Positions 1-7,290 of a stretch of DNA of 21,007 bases are shown one piece after another (position 1 is the stretch's first letter; every line of letters starts with the position of its first letter). Position numbers and translations under genes: made by a program. The notes under the pieces were generated by a model, which did no database searches, was not told where the DNA came from, and saw only the letters and a program-made list of their open reading frames with translations. Origin of the DNA: CAZWRV01 sp964636325 (lineage in GTDB: Bacteria > Verrucomicrobiota > Lentisphaeria > Victivallales > GWF2-50-93); contig CAZWRV010000110.1 in assembly GCA_964636325.1 (NCBI GenBank), forward strand, positions 1 to 21,007, in the 5' to 3' direction.

Positions 1-23
1 ATAAGTCGTTGATTATCAACATT

Positions 24-1514
24 TCAATTTTTCCAACTGTTTAAAACGAGTTTGAAGAAATGGCAGCTCCAGGGTTCGAGCGCGGCATAGAGGCCGTTGT
101 CGGCGATCTCGGTTCCCGGACGTTCGTAGTCGGCGCCTGAAAGCTCGTCGGAGAGGCGGATATCTCTGCCGCGGATGTTTTCCAGGGGAATCTGCACCAT
201 CGCATCGGAACGGACGTCGCAGAAGTTGACGATGATAAGATAGGACTTCTTGTCCTTTTGCCAGAGCCAGGCGAGGATGTTGCGGCAGCCTTGGTTGTCG
301 GGCCAGCCGCGGACTTCGCAGATTTTCCAGTCGCCGGAGCGGAAGACGCCGTCGCCTGTGAGCGCGAGGAGCTTGTGGTAGAAGCCGATGAGTTCCTGAT
401 CCGCCGTTTCATCGGGTCTTCTTGAGAGGAAGACGGGAACCTTCTTTTTCCGGCCTTCGAACTGGCCTTCGTGGAAAAGTCTGGCGCCGGGGAGCGTCGA
501 CAGTATCACCGCCGCCATTTTCCCCTTCTCGGGCGTGAAGGTTGCCGCCGCCCTCGGCTCGTCGTGGTTCTCGATGAAGCGCAGCATCCTGTCCTGGTAG
601 GCCATGTCGGCGAAAAGATGCTGGCGGACTTTCTGCGCGTCGGAGTGCTCCATGCGGTCGTATAGCGTCTTGTCGTAGCAGAAGTCGAAGCCCTGCTGCT
701 GGAGCTCCCATTCGAGGTTCCAGTAGGCCTCGGCGATGAAGAGGAAACCTGGGGATGTTCTTTTTATTTTTGAAATCAGTGTCGGCCAGTAGTCGTCGGA
801 CGGTTTGTCGCCGGCGCGCCAGCCCCAGGTCCTCTCGAAGACGCTGTTCATCATCAGCATCGCCATGTCGCATCGGACGCCGTCGCATTGTCCTGCGATT
901 TCCGAAAGCGTCCGCAGGGCCGCCGCCCTTAGGCCGGTGTTGAATGCGTTGAGCTGGACTACGTCCGGCCAGGCCGGGAAATACGGGTCTCGGCCCAGGG
1001 CGATAATGTTCCGGCCCTCCCTTACGAAAGCCGAAGGATTGTCCCTTAAGTCATCCTCACCCCCTCTGATAAAATATTCCGGATGCTCCGTCGTCCACGG
1101 GTGATCCGGCGCGACGTGGTTCGGGACGAAGTCGAGGACCAGCTTCATACCCCTGTGCGCGAGCATCTCCCTGGCATGGGCGAGTCCTTCCGGACCTCCT
1201 ATTGCGGGGTCGGACGCATAGTTTCTGATGCAGTATGCGGAGCCGGCAAGATCCTTTTCGGTGAAGTCCGGGAGGACTTTCCTGAACTCGGCCATTAGAT
1301 TGCCGTTCCGAAGCGCTATCTGCCGTCCCGCCGGGCTGCGTTCCCAGACCCCCATCAGCCAGACGGCATCGAAGCCGAAGGAGCCGAGGTGGTCCCATTC
1401 GCCGCACGGAACTGTTCCAAGCTTTATAGGACGGCCATATTTCCGGGAAAGCTCATTGAGCCAGACGACCGTGTTGATCTCGTAGATGAAGGGGTATTTT
1501 GACCAGATTGACAT
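24..1514 (-). CDS. GH13 alpha-amylase family glycoside hydrolase
   Basis: A 496-residue protein of the alpha-amylase (GH13) family, which cleaves or transfers alpha-glucosidic bonds with retention. The conserved GH13 regions are visible in order: DFVPNH at residues 128-133 (region I), GVRCDMAML around 212-220 with the expected nucleophile Asp216 (region II), AEAYW with the expected acid/base Glu262 (region III), and FIENHDE with Asp318 (region IV, transition-state stabiliser). The C-terminal part (about 390-490) looks like the usual beta-sandwich. There is no signal peptide, so it is probably cytoplasmic. The ATG at 1514 has AGGG a few bases upstream. It lies 211 bp downstream of the MGH1-like glucosidase gene on the same strand, which suggests shared carbohydrate or storage/osmolyte metabolism. 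The exact substrate cannot be read from the sequence. Confidence 0.92.
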   Translation of the reverse strand: MSIWSKYPFIYEINTVVWLNELSRKYGRPIKLGTVPCGEWDHLGSFGFDAVWLMGVWERSPAGRQIALRNGNLMAEFRKVLPDFTEKDLAGSAYCIRNYASDPAIGGPEGLAHAREMLAHRGMKLVLDFVPNHVAPDHPWTTEHPEYFIRGGEDDLRDNPSAFVREGRNIIALGRDPYFPAWPDVVQLNAFNTGLRAAALRTLSEIAGQCDGVRCDMAMLMMNSVFERTWGWRAGDKPSDDYWPTLISKIKRTSPGFLFIAEAYWNLEWELQQQGFDFCYDKTLYDRMEHSDAQKVRQHLFADMAYQDRMLRFIENHDEPRAAATFTPEKGKMAAVILSTLPGARLFHEGQFEGRKKKVPVFLSRRPDETADQELIGFYHKLLALTGDGVFRSGDWKICEVRGWPDNQGCRNILAWLWQKDKKSYLIIVNFCDVRSDAMVQIPLENIRGRDIRLSDELSGADYERPGTEIADNGLYAALEPWSCHFFKLVLNSWKN

Positions 1515-1524
1515 TATTGACCCT

Positions 1525-1614
1525 ATTCAGATTTCCTGACCTGCCGTCGGATGCGGATTACAACTTTGGCAATGCTCCTATGGCCTTTCAGCGGTCTGCG
1601 CCGGAAATCTGAAT
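1525..1614. repeat. 12-bp perfect inverted repeat in the GH13 leader
   Basis: ATTCAGATTTCC (1525-1536) and its exact reverse complement (1603-1614) bracket 66 bp just upstream of the GH13 start. They could form a long-stem leader hairpin, a bipartite operator, or the ends of a very small non-coding insertion. I see no gene in the 1515-1725 gap. The function is unknown. Confidence 0.5.
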
Positions 1615-1725
1615 CTGAAATTCCTCTTGGGTCGGAATTTCACCAGATCTCCTTTTTCCACGGATCTGCATTTCTACAACTTGGGCATTTCGGTTTGTGT
1701 GGGTTTTGCCCGCTTGTGCTAGCAT

Positions 1726-4467
1726 TCACTTCCCCTGCTCGCCGATGACCTGTTCAGTCATGATCTTGTCCAGCATCATGTCCCGTTCGGCATTCAAGGT
1801 AGAATTTGCGTCTATGCGCGCCATAAAGTCCATTATGAATGCGATCAGTCCAGTCCATCCGGTCTGATGGCTGGAGCCGAGGCCTGCGCCGTTGTCCCCG
1901 TGGAAATATTCATAGAAGAGGATCAGGTCGCGCCAGTGCGGATCCTTCTGGAACTTCTCAGCTCCGCCGTAGACGGCCCGCTTCCCGTTGTTGTCCCTAA
2001 GGAAAATGTTTGACAGCCTGCGGACAATCTCCCGGGCCACCTCGAAAAGGGTCATGTAGTTACCGGAACCTGTGGGACACTGGATCTTGAAGTCGTCTCC
2101 GTAGAACCTGTAGAGGTTGAGCAGGGCGCGCAGGATGAGTACGTTGACCGGCATCCAGACGGGGCCGCGCCAGTTGGAGTTGCCGCCGAACATTCCCGTG
2201 TTCGATTCCGCCGGAAGGTATTGCACCTTGAATTCCTGACCGCCGGTCCAGAACGTAAAGGGATGATCCTGATGATATTTTGATAGGGAGCGTATGCCGT
2301 AAGGCCCTAGGAATTCATTCTCGTCGAGCATGTAGCCGAGGACCCGCTCGAGTTTCTTCCTTGTGAGGATTGAAAGGAGCTTCCGTCCTTTGTATCCGTC
2401 AAATCCCTTTTCGGTCGGCGCCACATGCTTTATGATGTCCGGATGGCGTTTTCTGAAAAGATCCACCAGTTCCTGTATCCTCGGATAGCGTGACGCCGCA
2501 TCGCTTTCGAACACTGTCGCGGCGCAGAGGGGCAGAAGGCCGACCATTGATCTGACTTTCAGGCGCATCGACTGGCCGTTGGGCAGGCGGAGCAGATCGT
2601 AGAAGAAACCGTCCTCCTCGTCCCACATCTCGTCCTGGTTGTCGCCGATGCGGTCCATGGCGTAGGAGATCCACATGAAGTGCTGGATGAACTTGAAGGC
2701 GATGTCCTCGTAGATTTCGTCATACTCGCAGAGCATGAGCGCGATCTCGATCATGTTCTGGCAGTAGAAGGCCATCCATGCGGTGCCGTCGGCCTGTTCG
2801 AGGTGTCCGCCCGTGGGCAGCTGGGCGCTGCGGTCGAATATTCCGATGTTGTCGAGTCCGAGGAATCCGCCGGCGAAAACATTGCGCCCCTGCGGATCCT
2901 TCCTGTTGACCCACCAGTTGAAGTTGAGCATGAGCCCTTGGAAGGAGCGTTCGAGGAACCGGAAGTCGGCCCGGCCCAGAGTGCGTTCCATCTTGAAAAG
3001 GTAGAGCGTGGCCCATGCGTGGACCGGCGGGTTCACGTCGCTGAAGTTCCACTCGTATGCGGGGATCTGACCGTTGGGATGGAAGTAGAGGCTCTTCAGC
3101 ATCAGAAGGAGCTGCTCCTTGGCGAAGTCGAAGTCGACCAGCGCCAGTGCCGTGGTATGAAATGCAAGATCCCATGCCGCATACCAGGGGTATTCCCATT
3201 TGTCCGGCATTGAAATGATGTCCGCGTTGAGCATGTGGAACCATTCCATGTTCCTTGTCTTCTTGTCCGAGCCGATAAGCGGATGGCTGCGATGCTCCAT
3301 CAGCCACCGCTCGAGGTCGAAGTAGTAGAACTGCTTTGTCCAGAGCATCCCAGAGAGCGCCTGGCGGTGAACGAGCCGCTGGTCCTCGCTGAGCGACTTG
3401 GGCGTGATCCTGCTGTAGAACTCATCCGCGTCCTTGATGCGGCTGTTGAAGACTCCATCGAAGAACTTGAAATCCTTGGGGGCGCTTCCGGCTCCGATGC
3501 GGAGACGGATCTCCTTGCTGCCGCCCGGGGGCACTTCCAGGACGTAATATGCCGCGGATTTAGTTCCGGTCCTTGCGGGGTTGACTGCCTCCATCACCCC
3601 CGAGATCACATAATTGTGGAATGCGTCCTTGACGTATGGTGAGGCGTTCGGCTGGTTCCAAAGGCGCCGGTTGTTCGTCTCGTTCTCGGTGAACAGCAGT
3701 TCAGGCTTCCCGTCGCAGGCCATGTGGTATTCGCCGAGCTCCTGGTGGGAGGCGAGGATGACGCCGGGCTTCAGCTCCTTGAGCAGCGGCTTCGGGGTCG
3801 CATCCATCCAGGACCAGGTGTTGCGGAACCACAGCGTAGGCAGGACATGGAGCTTGGCGGCGTCCGGACCGCGGTTGAAGGCGGTGATGCGGACGAGCAT
3901 GTCCTCCGGCCCTTCCTTGGCGTATTCGACGAAGACGTCGAAGTAGCGGTTGTCGTCGAAAATCCCCGTGTCGATCAGCTCGTATTCCATTTCCTCGCGG
4001 GAGCGTCCGCGGTTCGTCTCGACCAGCTGGCGGTATGGGAACTCCTTCTGCGGATACTTGTAGAGGTATTTCATGTAGGAGTGCGTCGGAGTGCTGTCGA
4101 TATAGTAGTAATATTCCTTCGGATCCTCGCCGTGGTTGGCCTCGCTGTTGGCCAGGCCGTAGATGCGCTCCTTGAGGATCGGATCCTTTTCGTTCCAAAG
4201 GGCCAGCGCGAAGCAGAGCCTCTGCTTGTCGTCGGAAATTCCGGCGAGTCCGTCCTCGCCCCAGCGGTATGCGCGCGATCTGGACTGGTCGTGCGTGAAG
4301 TAGTTCCAGGCGTTGCCGTCGTCGCTGTAGTCCTCGCGGACCGTCCCCCACTGCCTCTCGCTCAGGTAGGGGCCCCATTTCTTCCACGGAATTCCCGCCT
4401 CGCGGGCGTCGTTCAGGCGCTTCTGTTCTGCGACATCCGCTACATCTTTTATCGTTTTCTTGGCCAT
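1726..4467 (-). CDS. MGH1-like (GH63-type) glucosidase
   Basis: A large cytoplasmic glycoside hydrolase of about 913 residues with an (alpha/alpha)6-barrel fold of the GH63/MGH1 type, a group that includes glucosidases and mannosyl-/glucosylglycerate hydrolases. The N-terminal half (to about residue 370) is a beta-rich domain. The barrel follows with PWYAAWDLAFH (expected catalytic Asp near residue 433), QIPAYEWNFSDVNPP, GGFLGLDNIGIFDRS, then GGNSNWRGPVWMPVN (about 760-775) and SSHQTGWTGLIA (about 865-876). I chose the ATG at 4467 because AAAGGAT lies just upstream and the product begins MAKKTIKD. A longer frame reaches 4572, but its extra 35 codons run through the intergenic 10-bp repeats. 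It lies upstream of the GH13 gene and is probably co-transcribed with it. Compatible-solute or oligosaccharide turnover is inferred, not shown. Confidence 0.9.
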   Translation of the reverse strand: MAKKTIKDVADVAEQKRLNDAREAGIPWKKWGPYLSERQWGTVREDYSDDGNAWNYFTHDQSRSRAYRWGEDGLAGISDDKQRLCFALALWNEKDPILKERIYGLANSEANHGEDPKEYYYYIDSTPTHSYMKYLYKYPQKEFPYRQLVETNRGRSREEMEYELIDTGIFDDNRYFDVFVEYAKEGPEDMLVRITAFNRGPDAAKLHVLPTLWFRNTWSWMDATPKPLLKELKPGVILASHQELGEYHMACDGKPELLFTENETNNRRLWNQPNASPYVKDAFHNYVISGVMEAVNPARTGTKSAAYYVLEVPPGGSKEIRLRIGAGSAPKDFKFFDGVFNSRIKDADEFYSRITPKSLSEDQRLVHRQALSGMLWTKQFYYFDLERWLMEHRSHPLIGSDKKTRNMEWFHMLNADIISMPDKWEYPWYAAWDLAFHTTALALVDFDFAKEQLLLMLKSLYFHPNGQIPAYEWNFSDVNPPVHAWATLYLFKMERTLGRADFRFLERSFQGLMLNFNWWVNRKDPQGRNVFAGGFLGLDNIGIFDRSAQLPTGGHLEQADGTAWMAFYCQNMIEIALMLCEYDEIYEDIAFKFIQHFMWISYAMDRIGDNQDEMWDEEDGFFYDLLRLPNGQSMRLKVRSMVGLLPLCAATVFESDAASRYPRIQELVDLFRKRHPDIIKHVAPTEKGFDGYKGRKLLSILTRKKLERVLGYMLDENEFLGPYGIRSLSKYHQDHPFTFWTGGQEFKVQYLPAESNTGMFGGNSNWRGPVWMPVNVLILRALLNLYRFYGDDFKIQCPTGSGNYMTLFEVAREIVRRLSNIFLRDNNGKRAVYGGAEKFQKDPHWRDLILFYEYFHGDNGAGLGSSHQTGWTGLIAFIMDFMARIDANSTLNAERDMMLDKIMTEQVIGEQGK

Positions 4468-4517
4468 TGGGCATCCTTTCCATTTATCACATAATATTTG
4501 TATTTTGTTTCCGCGAC

Positions 4518-4557
4518 ACCTGTCGAAGCCTGTCGGTACCTGCAGGATTCTGCCGGC
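4518..4557. repeat. Degenerate 10-bp tandem repeat, copy A
   Basis: Four consecutive 10-mers, ACCTGTCGAA, GCCTGTCGGT, ACCTGCAGGA and TTCTGCCGGC, share the pattern NCCTGNCGRN. They fill the gap between the DUF4410 lipoprotein stop and the glucosidase start. A related set lies at 5415-5454. The first 28 aligned bases of the two sets (from GA-ACCTG) match at 23 positions, and all five differences are transitions. Confidence 0.55.
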
Positions 4558-4587
4558 GGAACCATACACCATTAACTTGAGCGGGCT

Positions 4588-5337
4588 CTATTTGATCCAG
4601 CCTTCTTCCTTGAACCTGATCTGGAGCTTTTCTGCGATTTCCTTGGCGGTTGCCCTGGCCAGTCCCTCGACTTTGCTGTTGCCGCTGATCTCTCCGTATC
4701 CTTTTACGGTTCCTCCGACAATGAGTCCTACAGGATTTGCTTTGGCAATCATGGTTGCGGCTCCCAGACCGCCGCCGGGCGTCTTGCTTCCGACGGACTT
4801 CAATTTGGCGGAGCCAAGTATGCGCAGACCCTTGGCGGTCATCTGATAGCCCTCGACGAGGGTCTCCAGCTCGGATGTCCCGTAGCCGAACCCGACGACC
4901 ACGCGCTTGGCGGCGTTCCCCTCCGACAACGACAGGAAATAGCCGCGCAGCACGATGTCATTGACCTGCAGCTTTGTTCCCGGCGACGCTTTCTCGGCTG
5001 GCAGCCCCATCTCGCGGATTTCCCGTGTCAGCTCTGCGGCAATGTTCGCCCCCAGCTTTCGGCCGAGGGCGATTTTTTCAGGTGTCGGAGCTGGGGTTTT
5101 CCCGCCGGCATGGGCTGCGAGAGCGGAATCCTTCGGCACCTCCGCGGGGTCGGCCACAAAATCGTATATCACGATCTTTGAAGGACGCGGGAGCTTCTCG
5201 TTCACAAACTGCTTGCGCTCGACGACTTCCGTCGAGGCGCACCCGGCAATCACCAACAAATAGATGATGCACACCGCCGATGCCGCCAGATTTTCCCAAG
5301 ATGCCGGGACGGCTCCCGATGCAAACATATTCTTCAT
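4588..5337 (-). CDS. DUF4410 family lipoprotein
   Basis: An envelope lipoprotein of about 249 residues with a DUF4410-like body. The N-terminus has a hydrophobic stretch ending in LLVIAGC, a good lipobox with the lipidated Cys at about residue 33. The mature part contains PSKIVIYDFVADPAEVP, then LGANIAAELTREI and LQVNDIVLRGYF, and a glycine-rich C-terminal segment (GGGLGAATMIAKANPVG, GGTVKGYGEISG) typical of this uncharacterised family. The ATG at 5337 is preferred over the one at 5343 because it lies 8 nt from AAAGGA rather than 2 nt. The gene follows the MscS-type channel gene on the same strand and precedes the glucosidase. The molecular role of the family is not known to me; an outer-membrane or periplasmic location is inferred from the lipobox. 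Confidence 0.8.
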   Translation of the reverse strand: MKNMFASGAVPASWENLAASAVCIIYLLVIAGCASTEVVERKQFVNEKLPRPSKIVIYDFVADPAEVPKDSALAAHAGGKTPAPTPEKIALGRKLGANIAAELTREIREMGLPAEKASPGTKLQVNDIVLRGYFLSLSEGNAAKRVVVGFGYGTSELETLVEGYQMTAKGLRILGSAKLKSVGSKTPGGGLGAATMIAKANPVGLIVGGTVKGYGEISGNSKVEGLARATAKEIAEKLQIRFKEEGWIK

Positions 5338-5414
5338 TTTCATTTTCCTTTATATTTTACGCCGGAGGCTGCCGGAGTTTTTTTGCTTAAAGAGGACACG
5401 CGACTAAATACGAT

Positions 5415-5454
5415 ACCTGTCGAAACCTGCCGATATCTGACGGAACCTATCTGC
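5415..5454. repeat. Degenerate 10-bp tandem repeat, copy B
   Basis: Four adjacent 10-mers, ACCTGTCGAA, ACCTGCCGAT, ATCTGACGGA and ACCTATCTGC, lie between the MscS-type gene and the DUF4410 gene. They have the same unit and phase as copy A at 4518-4557, and the first unit is identical. The 10-bp period matches one helical turn. The units are contiguous with no spacers, so this is not a CRISPR array. Confidence 0.55.
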
Positions 5455-5499
5455 AGTCAAATGATGGCTCGCGGCTAGCGACGCGCGACCAGCAAACAA

Positions 5500-7146
5500 C
5501 TATTCGCCCTTGCCTTTCACGGCCGGAGGCTCGAACCATTTCTCCTTGGGCACCCATACCTTGTTCTCGGGCTGGTCCTCGAAGTTCGGCGACATGATCT
5601 GGACTCCGAATTCGTTGAACTGATCCTGGATGTTCGCGTGCAGATCGGAAAGGACCTTCATACGGCCATCAGCCGCCTCGAGATAGGCGTTGAGCTCGTA
5701 TTCCACATAGAAGTCTGAGAGCGACTTCTGGAAGACGAAGGGGGCCGGATTCTTCGCCAGGCCGGCTGTCTTGTCGGCGGCGCGGAGCAGAAGCTCCTGG
5801 ACCTGCCGCCACGGCGCGTCGTAGCCGATGGTCACCGCGGTGTGCAGTATGACGCCTTCAGCCTTGAGCAGCCTGGAGAAATTCTTTGTAACGGCTCCCA
5901 TCAGCACTGCGTTCGGGATGTTGATCACCTCGTTCTTCGGCGTCACAAGCTTGGTTGAGAAGAAACCGATTTCCATCACCTTGCCGAAGCTTTCCCCTAT
6001 CTGGACTATCTCGCCGATCTTGATCGACTTCGAATACATCAGGACCATTCCGCCGATGACCTGGCCGACCATCCCGCTTGCGCCGAGGGATATCAGGAGG
6101 CCGACGAAGACGCCGATCCCCTTGAACGCCTCGCTGCTGCTCCCGGGTATGTAGGGGTATGCCATGACTATGGCGAAGATCCAGAGTATGGATGTTACGA
6201 TCTTCGACGTCGGCCTGGCCGCCTCAGGCTCCAGCCATGATACTTCGGCCTTCCCCTTCTCGACCTCGTAGAAGAAGCTCCTGAAAATCTGGACGAGCCA
6301 GTGCACGATGATCAGGATGATCATTATTACGAACAGGTTAGGTATCGAGTCCACGGCTTTCAGCATCAGGTTCGAAATCATGTCCGTGATGTAGAATCCC
6401 AGCTTCTGCCCCCAGGGTTCGCTGTATGGGAACTGCAGGAAGGCGAAGGTCAGGAAAGAGTAGATGCAAGCTCCGACAATCGCCCAGAACACAAGGCGCA
6501 GCAGAAGGGTGAATATGTAGAAACGGAATCCTATGGGCATCAAGGCATGGCGGCGGATTTTCTCAAGGAAGCCGACTTCGAACTCCCCGACCTTGACCTT
6601 GGCCTTGGCGTATCCCCGGAACAGAGTTGCAAGAACGGCCAGAAAGACCACAAGGCCGAGCAAGGTGAGGGCGGCACCCTTCAGGTTGTGTTTCCAGCTT
6701 CTCTGTTCCCTGATCTTTTCAAGCGTGTTCTCAAGCTGCGCCTTGGTTCTAGCGACAACCTGGTCCATAGTCTCGAAAGGTATGCCGACATCCCCGTGAA
6801 GAATGGAGAAGACAAGGACATCGTCCATCATGATCATTGTCCCTTCCGGAAATGCGGTGCTTGATATCTTCTCGAACTTACCCTTGCCTATCTGCTCATG
6901 TATCCTTTCCTGGGCGATCTTGACCCTCGCCGCGGGACCGAACCCGTATATGCTCGACCTGAATATCGCTATTGGCCTGTTGAACACTGTCAGTATGACG
7001 GGTTCGTCCGCCTTAAGGCCCGGAGTTTTCTTGACGGCCTCTATCGCATCGGCCTCCTCCTTCAGCGAACTGTCCTGAGCCAGACAGAGGGACGAGAAAA
7101 ACACAACGAGGGCAATGACGTAAAAAGGAAATACGGATGTCTTCAT
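5500..7146 (-). CDS. MscS-family mechanosensitive ion channel
   Basis: A 548-residue inner-membrane channel of the MscS superfamily, which opens under membrane tension to release solutes on hypo-osmotic shock. An N-terminal signal peptide (1-23, ending SSLCLAQ) is followed by a periplasmic domain of about 130 residues and a helical stretch (132-150). Membrane segments are expected near 155-176, 208-232, 266-290, 314-331 and 342-372. The last is the glycine/alanine-rich pore helix (GVFVGLLISLGASGMVGQ), followed by the beta-domain signature VTPKNEVINIPNAVL and the C-terminal alpha/beta domain (TIGYDAPWRQVQ). It is larger than E. coli MscS (286 residues) because of the secreted N-terminal domain and extra helices. 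The ATG has GAGGTT six bases upstream. It is divergent from the hybrid kinase gene, with 144 bp between the two starts. Confidence 0.92.
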   Translation of the reverse strand: MKTSVFPFYVIALVVFFSSLCLAQDSSLKEEADAIEAVKKTPGLKADEPVILTVFNRPIAIFRSSIYGFGPAARVKIAQERIHEQIGKGKFEKISSTAFPEGTMIMMDDVLVFSILHGDVGIPFETMDQVVARTKAQLENTLEKIREQRSWKHNLKGAALTLLGLVVFLAVLATLFRGYAKAKVKVGEFEVGFLEKIRRHALMPIGFRFYIFTLLLRLVFWAIVGACIYSFLTFAFLQFPYSEPWGQKLGFYITDMISNLMLKAVDSIPNLFVIMIILIIVHWLVQIFRSFFYEVEKGKAEVSWLEPEAARPTSKIVTSILWIFAIVMAYPYIPGSSSEAFKGIGVFVGLLISLGASGMVGQVIGGMVLMYSKSIKIGEIVQIGESFGKVMEIGFFSTKLVTPKNEVINIPNAVLMGAVTKNFSRLLKAEGVILHTAVTIGYDAPWRQVQELLLRAADKTAGLAKNPAPFVFQKSLSDFYVEYELNAYLEAADGRMKVLSDLHANIQDQFNEFGVQIMSPNFEDQPENKVWVPKEKWFEPPAVKGKGE

Positions 7147-7290
7147 TATTGAACCTCGATTAAGACAAAACTAGCATTTTAAGTTAGGCTTTGCAATGAT
7201 GCGTTCTTGAATTCCCCTGCGTAAAAGTTATCTTGAAATAACACGTCCGCAAGACAAAAAACCATCCTTATCCCATGGGGCGCAGAAACA
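7147..7290. promoter_or_regulatory. Divergent promoter region, channel / hybrid kinase
   Basis: This 144-bp gap must hold the start signals of both divergent genes. On the plus strand, TTGAAT (7207-7212) and TATCTT (7229-7234) with a 16-nt spacer resemble a sigma70-type promoter. On the minus strand, TTGCAA (7191-7196) and TAGTTT (complement of 7168-7173) with a 17-nt spacer are a weaker candidate. GTTAT-CTTGAA-ATAAC (7227-7242) is a small palindrome overlapping the plus-strand -10 box. All of these are motif guesses. Confidence 0.3.

Noticed and set aside
8..20. GTTGAT-T-ATCAAC palindrome after the GH13 stop
   Set aside because: Too short (6-bp stem, 1-nt centre) and cut close to the window edge to assign a role.
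3701..4494. Long open frames of about 260 codons on both strands over the glucosidase N-terminal half
   Set aside because: They have shadow-like composition and the glucosidase frame here carries conserved family sequence.
4468..4572. Upstream extension of the glucosidase by 35 codons
   Set aside because: The extra codons cover the 10-bp tandem repeats, and a good ribosome-binding site lies just before the ATG at 4467.
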